Positions 1 through 9,400 of a DNA stretch of 12,673 nucleotides are shown piece after piece. Within the stretch, counting starts at the first letter, position 1, and every line of letters begins with the position of its first letter. The notes beneath the pieces are model-generated. The model saw nothing but the letters and a program-made list of their open reading frames with translations. It made no database searches and had not been told where the DNA came from. This stretch comes from Baffinella frigidus (lineage: Eukaryota; Cryptophyceae; Cryptomonadales; Baffinellaceae). A program made the position numbers and the translations under genes. Location: assembly GCA_026770585.1 (NCBI GenBank), contig MU646775.1, forward strand, positions 340,058 through 352,730, written 5' to 3'.

Positions 1-58
1 CCACCCTCCACCCTCCACCCTCCACCCTCCACCCTCCTCCCTGCAGCCTGCAGCCTGC
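1..58. repeat. CCACCCT heptamer array and short GCAGCCT repeat
   Basis: Five exact CCACCCT units (1-35) are followed by CCTCCCT and about two and a half copies of CTGCAGC. They have the same 7-bp period as the telomere-like repeats elsewhere. Confidence 0.8.
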
Positions 59-130
59 ACCCAAACCCGAAACGGGGTTTCTTCCATCTCAATCTATTTG
101 GTCACACCAACTCGGCGAGCCCGGGTTCGT

Positions 131-190
131 TTCCGCCCCAAAGTTGACGGGTTTGTACCGCAAACCCAGACCGTCTACTTGAGAATAGTC
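131..190 (+). repeat. Dispersed 60-bp element A, copy 1
   Basis: The consensus is CCCAAAGTTGACGGATTTGT, then AC and about 14 variable bases, then GTCAACTT and GAATAGTC. The arms AAGTTGAC and GTCAACTT are inverted repeats. Here it reads in frame as RPKVDGFVPQTQTVYLRIV. Confidence 0.75.
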
Positions 191-210
191 ATTGACCACA
201 TATGGGCCTC

Positions 211-273
211 ATAACCTGGATGACGTAGTCGAGCTGGGAGTCGTCCTCTTCCAGAGGGGTCAGCGACACCCCC
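211..273 (-). pseudogene. Truncated copy of exon 11 (3' half, with donor)
   Basis: It encodes GVSLTPLEEDDSQLDYVIQ followed by CAG|GTTATG, differing from exon 11 at a few residues. Its 5' part is missing: homology stops where the 10-bp minisatellite begins, so no acceptor is present. The pair forms a direct duplication of about 200 bp with the minisatellite in between. Confidence 0.7.
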
Positions 274-277
274 GGTG

Positions 278-408
278 TGCGAGGATGTGCGAGCGTGTGG
301 GAGCGTGGGCACGGGTGTGAGAGGGTGTAAGAGGGTGTAGGAGAGTGTAGGAGGGTGTAAGAGGGTGTGCGAGGGTGTAAGAGGGTGTGCGAGGGTGAGG
401 GAGGGTTT
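278..408. repeat. 10-bp minisatellite (GAGGGTGTAA type)
   Basis: About 13 degenerate copies of a 10-bp unit (GAGGGTGTAA, GAGGGTGTGC and variants) lie between exon 11 and its truncated copy. Because 10 is not a multiple of 3, the minus-strand translation gives a 10-residue HTLLHPRTPS-like repeat; this is probably not a protein feature. Confidence 0.8.
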
Positions 409-416
409 CTCGTAAC

Positions 417-485
417 CTGTACGATGTAGTCGTGCTGGGAGTCGTCTTCTTCCAGAGGGGTCAGCGACACCCCCAGCGCCATGTA
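417..485 (-). CDS. FIST gene exon 11 (YMALGVSLTPLEEDDSQHDY)
   Basis: It encodes 23 codons, phase 0 at both ends, from TGGGCAG|TAC to GTACAG|GTTACG. The sequence YMALGVSLTPLEEDDSQHDY plus IVQ resembles the start of a FIST_C-like region (xxLGLxLxxxxx...DYxIxx), though that match is weaker than those for FIST_N. It is the only copy of five with both edges intact. The rest of the protein must be encoded left of the window. Confidence 0.55.
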
Positions 486-3400
486 CTGCCCACCAAACTT
501 AGTAAGTATTTATAGCCGTATAACCCTTTGTTAGTAAGTACTTAAAGTCGTATAACCCTGCGGTAGTAGGTACTTATAACCCTGCGGTAGTAGGTACTTA
601 TATAGTCGTATAACCCTGCGGTAGTAAGTACTTATATGTACAACCCTGTGGCAGTAAGTAGTTCTAGTCATATAACCCTCTAGTAGTAAGTAATTGTAGT
701 CGTATAATCCTGTGGTAGTAAGTACTTATAGGAAGCCGTCCTTTTCCAGAGGGGCCAGCGACACCTCCAGCGCCATGTACTGCCCACCATAATATAGTGT
801 TAGTCATCCACGCAGCGGACTACGAAGAGCCACGGCAGGCCATTTCTGGGAATTTCAGGACGCGACGGTTCGTTACGTGGTACTAAATGGTACGTAGCCA
901 CCCCGCCAAGTCGCGACGGTTCGTCGGTTCCACGTCCGGACCGAATACAAAATTTCCGGATCCGGGTACACATGTTTAAAAAGACTGGTACACTGAAATT
1001 CCGAGTTATGACCTGGCGTGGATTGTCGGCCCGGGTTTCGAGTTTTCGGTTCAGGGGTGTCAGAACGACTCTTATGAGCCCCCCCTCCCGTACTAGTGAC
1101 GAGTCCCGGGGGTTTAAGGTTTAGGGGTTGGTGTTCGGGGTTTAGGGTTTCCGGGTTTAGGGTTCGAGTCTTCCTCCTCGAGGGAGATCAGCAACACCCC
1201 AAGCGCCATGCCACCATAAACGCCAATACTGATAAGTACTTATCGCTTAAGTGGCCAGTAGGCTCATACACCCTACGTTAGGGCCCTAGGACCTGCCTAG
1301 GGCGAGTTAGGGTGAATATTCACCCTGTGGTCACTTAATGGATAGGCGTATTCTGTTCGAAAGTTAACGGATGTGTACCACAACTCCAGAACGTCAACTT
1401 GAGAATAGTCGGTGAACCCAACCGAGTCGTCCTCGAGGGGGGTCGGCGACACCCCCAGCACCATGTACTGCCGCACCCCCCCGAATCAACTGAGACCCGC
1501 CCCACACAGCTACGAAGAAAATTTCGGCCCAAATCGGGCCACCTTTCCGTTACCCACCACGCTGTGTCTCCCAAATCAGCCTCGCTTAACCCGAGTTAAG
1601 TGAGAGAAGAAAAGATGCGGTCAGCCAAAATGTTATGCGTGCGAGATGCGCCACACACCACAGGTCCGTCCCCTAAATCCTAACCCCTAATCTCGCGACC
1701 CTGAACCCTGAAACCTAATGCCGAAAGCCTTCCTCAGGCCCGCTCCTCCGCACCAAGCACATTCACTAGCCGCTGCCGAGCGAGGACGTGGTCCAATTTT
1801 AAAAGGTTCTAAAACCTTTCACCTGAATTCTAAGGGAAATGGACCTTTAAAATGAAAAAGCTAGGGCCGGATTTCCGGTCCTGGCTTTTGAATGGAACCC
1901 CGTGTTGCCTCGATAGCGGACTAGGTCTGTCTCTAGCTCTGAATTCCTAGCAACAACCCTTTCTGGGTTAAGATACCGACAACTTAAGCGGGAAGGGTTG
2001 CAATACAACGTCAACTTAAGAGGGAAGGGGTTCAGATAAAGTCAACAAGTCAACATAAGAGGGAGGGTTCTTGCCTCGAGGGCGCTCGTAACGTCCCTGC
2101 TCCCGGAGCCTATCTGGACTATTTGGTTACAACAATTCGGTTTTCCGCCCCAAAGGTGACGGATTTGTAAAGTTGACGGATTTGTACCGCCGCCTGAGAT
2201 GTCAACTTAAGCGGGGGGTTTCTTGCCTCGAGGGCGCTCGTAACGTCCTCCTCCTCCAACTGCCCCGTAGCACTGCGCACAAGAGTTGACTAAACCAGTT
2301 AGTCAACTCCAGGGGGGCAGTGTCGCCACACGGTTGATTACGAGTAGCGCTGCGCACAAGAGTTGAACAAACTTCCATCGGCAGTTTCACACCTCGGGGT
2401 TTGCCGAGAGTCACAGGTTACGAGCCTCGGAACTGACGGTGACGCCACGCAACGCTGACCTGTGTATCAAATCCCTCGGATTCCAAAGTCAACTCGCCGT
2501 CAATCGCCCACGAATCTGTCAACTTATCCGGGTTCTGGATTAAAATTCTTTTAGAACCGAGGGTGACGCCACTCTGCGCACCCGGGAGAAACGGGGTGCT
2601 GGGGTTAGGGATTAGGGTTTAGGGTTTAGGTTTGAGGGTTTAGGGTGTATGGTTTAGGGTTTAGGGTTTGGGGTTTAGAGTTAAGGGTTTAGGGTTTAGG
2701 GTTTAGGGTTCAGGGTCCAGGGTGCAGGGTTCAGGGTTTCGGGTTTCGAGATTCGGGTTTAGGATTAATGGTTAAGGGTTTAGGGTTTAGGGTTTAGTGT
2801 TTAGTGTTTGAGGTTTGGGGTTCAGGGTTTAGAGTTTGGGGTTTGGGGTTCAGGGTTCATAGTTCAAGGTTTCGGGCTTCGGGGTTGGGCGTGGGCCGCA
2901 CTCGAGCATGTTGAAGATAGCCATCGGGGGCCCCTGCGCCGCCACCCCGCCTGACTCCTCGATGCGAGTGATGACCGTGCCGTTGTACTCCGTCTCAACC
3001 ACCTGTTTGGGGTTTGGAGTTTTGGGTTTTGGGGGTTTGGGTTTGGGTTTGGGGTGTGGGGTGTGGGGTTTGGGTTCTAGGGTTTGGGGTGTGGGGTTTG
3101 GGATTGTAAACAGACCTCGAAGTTGGGCCCGATCGGGCGGGCGCCCTGGGCCACGACCGCCTCGAACGCCACGTCTCCGCTGATCGCCACTCTGCGAGAA
3201 AAGCGTGCGTCGATCCACTTAGCAGCCACCGGGGGCTTCACGGATACAGTCCATCCAAACGATTTGTACTAGAATCGTATCCATTGCGCTGGAACCTAAC
3301 CGGAATTTCACCTTGAATTCAAGGTGAAAAGGTCCTCGCTCGCTGCTAAATGGATGGTCACCATGTGATCCCTGGGCTGGGGTTTGGGGTTGGGTCTTGT

Positions 3401-6400
3401 GGTTAGGGTTTGGGATTCAGCCACCACCGCCTCGAAGGCCACGTCTCCGCTGATTGCAGCCCTGTGTTGAAGATGCGGGGTTTGGGGTTTGGGGTTTGGG
3501 GTTTGGGATTTGGGATTTGGGGCTTGGGGTTTGGGGCTTGGGGTGTGGGGTTTGGGGTTTGGGGTTTGGGGTTTACCCAACCACCCCCGCCTCCCACGCC
3601 ACCGCGTTCTCGAGTTCCTCCCACTTCTAAACTCTACCTAAACCCTACCTACACCCTACCCGCCGAAAAGCGTCTACTGAATATGAGGAACTCATACGGG
3701 CTAACTAACCAGATGACTTACCCCCCAAAACAGCGCTGCAGGGTGGGTGCATGGGCTTACCCCACCACCCCCGCCTCCCGCGCTGCTGGGTTCTCGAGTT
3801 CCTTCCTCTCTCCCGCATCCTGCAAGTTGAGTGTTTAGTGTTTAGTGTTTAGTGTTTAGTGTTTAGTGTTTAGTGTTTAGTGTTGGGTTTTCGGTTTTAT
3901 GGTTTGGGGTTCAGGGGTTAGGGTTTATGGTTTAGGATTTAGGGTTAAGGGTTTAGGGCTTAGGTTTCAGGTTAAGGTTTAGCGTTTAGGGTTTAGCGTT
4001 AGGGTTTAGGGTTTGGGGTTTGGGGTTTAATGTTTAGTGTTGAGTGTTTAGGGTTTAGGGTTTAGGGTTTATTTTTTAGGAAGAAAAAAAAGGGGGGGGG
4101 AAGGTGGAGAGGGGGGCAGACGGAAGCGATGTTAAGAAGGTAGAACACCGCGCGCGGATTGGTATCCAGGCTCCCCACCACCTCCACTCAAAAACGGGAA
4201 ACTAAACCCAACACCAAACTGGAAGTGCGGAGGGCGTTTCAATAAAGAAATATGACTCATAACCTTCAAGAAAAGGTTGTGGGGGGGGGGGCAGACAGAA
4301 GAGATCTTGGGAAGGTAGAACAGCGCGCGCGGATCGGTGTCCAACCCCCCCGCCATCGCGCCGGCCTGTTTTTGCGATTATGAGTCACCTTTTTGTAGTG
4401 ACGGTTATGAACGTGTTCAGTGTCTAGTGAGTCTAGTGAGTCTAGTGAGTCTAGTGAGTCTAGTGAGTCTAGTGAGGGAAGAGGGAATCGCGGCACTTCA
4501 GGACCCTTCACCAACAAACGGTTTGTACCAGAAACGGTACATGCAGTTTGAAAAGGCCGGCCTGTTTATGCGGTTATGAGTCCCCTTTTCTGGTGAAGCC
4601 ACGCCACGTAATTTGTCGGAATTTCAGCTAGAAGTCTTTTTTTTAAAAAAATACCCGGATTCACAAATTTGTATTCGGATCGGACGTGGAAAGGACGAGT
4701 AGCTACGAAATCGATGGTGGGTACGTACCATTTAGTACCACGAAATAAAACGTTGCATTCTGAAATTCCCAGTAATGACCTGCTGTGGGTTATGAAAGTG
4801 TTCATTGTCTAGTGTCTGTTGAGCTTAGTGAGTCTAGTTAGTCTAGTGAGGCTAGTGAGTCTAGTGAGGCTAGTGCTTGATTGGCGACAGGCTGAGGAGA
4901 AGATCGGCGACTAATGCTTAGGTTTTTTCCCTGGTACAAAACGTGCCTCTTAAATACGCGATCGGGTGTGTTGAAAGTGGGGGCGGCAGCTTTCTTGGTG
5001 GCGGGACAGAGGAAATTTCAAGACTATTCAAAAGTTGACACTCCCGCTCCGTCGTACAAATCCGTCAACTTTGGGAGCGAAAACGACCTTTTTGGCGGCC
5101 GGGAAGAGGAAATCGAAGCTCTTCAAGACTTGCGCTGCGAAGCTTGGGTCCGCGCTGTGGCTGCTCCGGGAAAGGAGGGGGGGGGGCGCATCGTTTATGG
5201 GTCGCGAGCCAGGGTTCAGGGTTCAGGGTTAGAGTTTAGGGGAGAGAGTCCACACGGTGGACTGCGAATCTTTCATCAAAAGTCAACTTACCTGAAGATA
5301 ATTAACTTCATGATTTTTCTAATGCAAATTGGTCACGTAACACCGCGGAATCCGGGGTCAACGAAACCATCGTAGCCCACCGAGTGGTGAGGGTTTCGCT
5401 CGCGCAGATCAACAGGTTATGGGTAATCAACGCGCGTCATCAACAGGTTATGATCCTTTTGTTTAGGAACCGCTATCAAGCGACCTACGCACGTTTTTAA
5501 AAGCTGAGGCCGGAAATCTGGTCTTAGCTTTTTCATATCAGAAGTGCATTTTCCTCAGGATCCGGTTATTTTTTTAAAATTCCTTTAAAATGCTGTCACG
5601 TCCTCGCTCGACAGCGGATAAAAGAGGCGTGCAAAGCGCGAGAACCTGAAGAGCACGATGCGCGTGTTTCGGAGTTGAGCAGTGCAAGGTTTGGTTTGGA
5701 CAATTGTGTCACTCAACGTAAGGATCGAGAATTTAAAGAAATCGAAGAAGGACGAGAACCGCTATCGAGGCGCCTGGGCGTTCAATTCAAAAGCTGAGAC
5801 CGGAATTCCGGTCCCAGCTTTTTCATTTTAAAAGTCCATTTCCCTTAGGATGCAGGTGAGAGTGTTGTAAAACCCTTAAAAATTGAATCACGTCCTCGCT
5901 CGGCAGCGGCCTAAAGAGGACGATCGCAGAGCCCAGGTAGCCCTCGAAGCCAGTCCTGTCAGGACTGGCCGACCGCCAAGAAGGTCGTGTTCGCCCCCAA
6001 AGTTGACGGATTTGTACGACAGACCGGGAGTGTCAACTTTTGAATAGTCCTGAAGAGCTGAGACATAGACTATGCTAAAGTAGACATGTTGGGTTCGTGG
6101 TACAAAGCCGTCAATTTTCGAGAGTTAAATAGCCCGCTCCCAGCAAATTGGCGAGACCAAAGAGACTGAGACAGAGCTAGAACTACCCCATCACCCTCCT
6201 GGCGGCTCCAAAAAAACCTGAAACCTGCGCCCCCTCTAAACTCGAAACCCTAAACCCTAAACCTGAAAAGGACGATCGCGGAGCCCGGGCCGCCCTCGAA
6301 GCCTTCCAGCCCGACCTTGTCCCAGTCCTGCCACCTCAAACACGCGCCGTTTGAGAATGACGACAGCTCTAAAACGCGCCGTTTGAGAATCAACACTGCT

Positions 6401-9400
6401 CAAAAAGCGCGATTTCAGGGACGAGATGCCGGACAAGCCCGGTCATGTCCCGGTCATGTCTTCAAAAAGCGCCCTCCAAAAACCGCCTCAGCTCAAAACG
6501 TGCGTTTTCAGGGACGGGAGCGGGATTCCGCGCGGTTTCGGGGACGAGAAGGTTCTCAAACGGCGCGGTTTCGAGGGAAAGGACCGGGAAAAGGCGTCAA
6601 CTCATGAAAGACCCGCTCTACCCCACCCCCTCGGGAGGGAGGGGTATGTGGGAGGGGTATGTCATCTAGTCAGAGGGGTACGGCATCTATATCGTGAGAG
6701 AGGAAAGGACCGGGCGGTGTCAGTCCTCGCATACCTTCTCAGGGACGTGCCGGGATTCCTCACCCCTGACAAGGTGTGTATGTCATCTATATCAGGAGAG
6801 AGTAAAGTATCCATCCCGAGGCGGGCCTATCCGTCTCGAAGCGGGCCTATCCATCCTGAGGCGGGCCTATCCGTCCCGAGGCGGGGCTATCGGGAGAGAG
6901 GAAAGGACCGGGCGGCGCCAATCCTCGACGCCGCGCTCCTCGCCGGAAAGCGCGAACGGCAACACCTGCCCGCGAAAAGTTCTCCATTCAGGGACGGGAC
7001 CGCGGAAACACCTTGTTTGGGGGGGCAAAAACAGCTCCTTTCACGGACGGAACCTCAACAAAATCACTCCTTTCAGGGACACGATCACGGACACAGCTTG
7101 TTTGGGGGGTACAAAGAGCTTATTTCAGGGACGGGACCGCGAAAATAGGTCTTTTGGGGGACGGGGCCGAGATAAAAAGTTCTTGTCAGGGACAAGACCG
7201 CGAAAACAGCTCTTTTCAGGGATACGACCGCGAGAACAGGTCTTTTGGGGGACGGATCGCTGTTTTCGCGGTCCCGTGTCTGAAAGGCGGCAGCTTTCAC
7301 CCCCCAAACGAGCTGTCCACTCGAGGCTAGAAATGTGACTATTTTAAAATAGGGGTTCTTTCAGTCTTTGACGATCATGAAACTCACTCATGAGTAACTT
7401 CGAATTTCACCAGGAAAACCTTCATGATTCTCACTCATACTCATAACCACCAAAAATTTCGCCCATGATTGAACAATCACGAAAAAATCATGAAGAAAAA
7501 TCATGAAAATCACGAAAAAATCGTGATTTTTTGATGATTTTCGCCCATGATTGAAAAATCACGAAAAAATTATGAAAATTCCCAGCTCATGATTCTCACT
7601 CATACTCATACTCATGAAATTCCCAGCTCGTGATTTTCACTCATACTCATAATCACGAAAGTCATTTTCATGATGGTCAAAGCCTGGGTTCTTTTACAAG
7701 TAAAAAAAGAAGATGTGTGTAGTAAATTTCACACAAATAGGGGCGTTTGGTCACATATCTGGTGGAATTTCCCCTGGTACGTGACCAAACCTGCCCGTGA
7801 CTGGTACTAAATTTCACAACCCCACATTTAAAATACTCCCTCTTTCAGCCTCGAGTGGGTGTCCGTGGTCCCGTCCACGAAAGGAGTGTTTTTTGTGTGG
7901 TCCCGTCCGTCAAAGGAGCTCTTTTGACGGACGTGAAAAGGCTCAGACCTTGGAGCCCCGGACTGGCTGACTATTCCGAAGTTGACACGCTGGGTGCGCG
8001 GTACAAATCCGTCAACTTTGGAGCGTCTCCTGGGGCTGAGACCTTCTAGATCTGCCTCAGTCAATCTGGGCTCCTCATTAAATACATTTAGATCACAACT
8101 CCGTACAAAGGCTCCAGTACAAAGAGCATCTAAATTTATTTGATGAGGAGCCCAAATTAAGTGAGGCAGAGCTAGACCTTGGCGCCAGGAAGGCTGGCGA
8201 GCGTGATCGACACTGCAGGCCCCCCTGCATGAGGAGGAAGGGCTTCAGATGTCCAACGAAAATTGTCAACCCTCAACCCTGAACCACACACCCTACACCT
8301 GAAACCTGAAACCTGAACCCAAAACTGCAATCCCGAAACGCGTGATCGACAATGCATAGTCACATTTCTAGCCTCCTCCTGCAGGAGGACAACGGCGGGG
8401 GGGGGGCGTCACAAGTCCCAGGATAATCGTCAATTGTAAACCCTAAACAGTGAATAGTGAACTGCACAACGATGATCGTGAACAAACCCTAAACCCTAAA
8501 CCTCAAACCCTGGATAATAAACCTAAAACCTGAACCCTAAACTGTAATCCCGAAATGCGTGATCGACACGGCAGGCGCTCCTCCAACAGCCCTCCTCTCA
8601 GCCAGTGGCTCAAATAGTGCCCTGGAAGGTCTTCGGATTTGCCTTGCATCGGGGTCGGATCCGACCCCGATTTCAAGGTAAATCGACAATGTTCCAGTGC
8701 ACTATTTGAGCCACCTCCAAGGGCTAGTGGTTGTAGATGCCACACACTCATCCGGGGACATGTTTAATTTAAAAGAAAATGATTCCCTATTTGTGTAAAG
8801 GAGTTGGACGAAGGATAATCAGGGCCTTAAGTAAATTTAATTAGGGCCACAATCCGGTTTGATAGTCCATTTTGTTTTAAATTAAACATGTTCCCGGATG
8901 AACACTAGCTTCAGGGCATTCGGTATAGGGTGTAGGGTTTAGGGGTTCATAATTTTAGTGTTTAGCGATCGAAACGGCAGCCTCCCCTGAGAATCCAGGC
9001 GGGATGCGTCCGAGGACGAGCGTCAATTTTTTAGAACCTTACAGGATAGGACTTTGACTTTTGAAAACCACTGCCTTCAGGGAAACTTGAAATTTAGTTA
9101 GGGACCTAATTAACCTTCGTCTAACTCCTATGAACACATAGGGATCCGTTTTCTTTTAAATTAAACATGTCCCCGGATTAGCCCCCCCTGCAAGAGGCCA
9201 GGCAGAGGCGTCAGATGTCCGAGGATGCACGGGAAAGCGAGCGAACCCCTCTACTGGAAAGTCCCACCCCACCCTATCCTGTAACCGACCTTGAATTCCA
9301 ACACCGACGGCTCCAATTCCCACAACTAGGGGGATATGGCCGCGGATTAAAATCATCTTAGACCCAAAGTTGACATATTTTGAGCAAAAGCTGACTATTA

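Larger units (their letters stand above)
1978..2223. repeat. Direct repeats of GTCAACTTAAGAGGGAAGGG
   Basis: Four variants of this string occur at about 1979, 2011, 2048 and 2201. The last two continue into the duplicated exon 10 donor region (TTCTTGCCTCGAGGGCGCTC), so they mark a local tandem duplication of about 150 bp. Confidence 0.65.

Noticed and set aside
500-732. CRISPR array
   Set aside because: The units are contiguous tandem repeats without unique spacers, in eukaryotic DNA with introns.
2598-2885. A true chromosome end or telomere
   Set aside because: The heptamers are degenerate, interrupted, present in both orientations and flanked by genes on both sides, so they are interstitial. 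The TTTGGGG run at the right edge is cut by the window, but it is also degenerate and looks like the internal arrays.
2908-3183. Gly/Leu/Phe-rich plus-strand frames such as GVLGFGGLGLGLG
   Set aside because: They are translations of the TTTGGGG heptamer arrays, antisense to FIST exons 8 and 9.
4337-4579. SLVSLVSLV / SLDSLDSLD repeat proteins
   Set aside because: They are artefacts of the exact 9-bp TCTAGTGAG array, which stays open in more than one frame on both strands.
4914-5375. 153-residue plus-strand open frame (MLRFFPWYK...)
   Set aside because: It is antisense to FIST exon 5 and runs through element A and telomere-like repeat. No domain pattern is visible, while the minus strand carries clear FIST motifs with splice sites.
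6426-7148. 240-residue plus-strand open frame and the overlapping 214-residue frame
   Set aside because: Both are translations of tandem repeats (20-bp and about 35-bp units). Composition is biased, several frames are open at once, and there is no conserved domain.
6700-7830. tRNA or rRNA genes and further FIST exons in the large repeat region
   Set aside because: I looked for cloverleaf-like arms, an rRNA core and missing FIST segments and found nothing convincing apart from the tentative PFH exon at 7879-7941.
8503-8751. 82-residue minus-strand frame (MSVWHLQPL...)
   Set aside because: It spans the 110-bp foldback element and a broken exon 2 copy. The apparent protein is the read-through of an inverted repeat.
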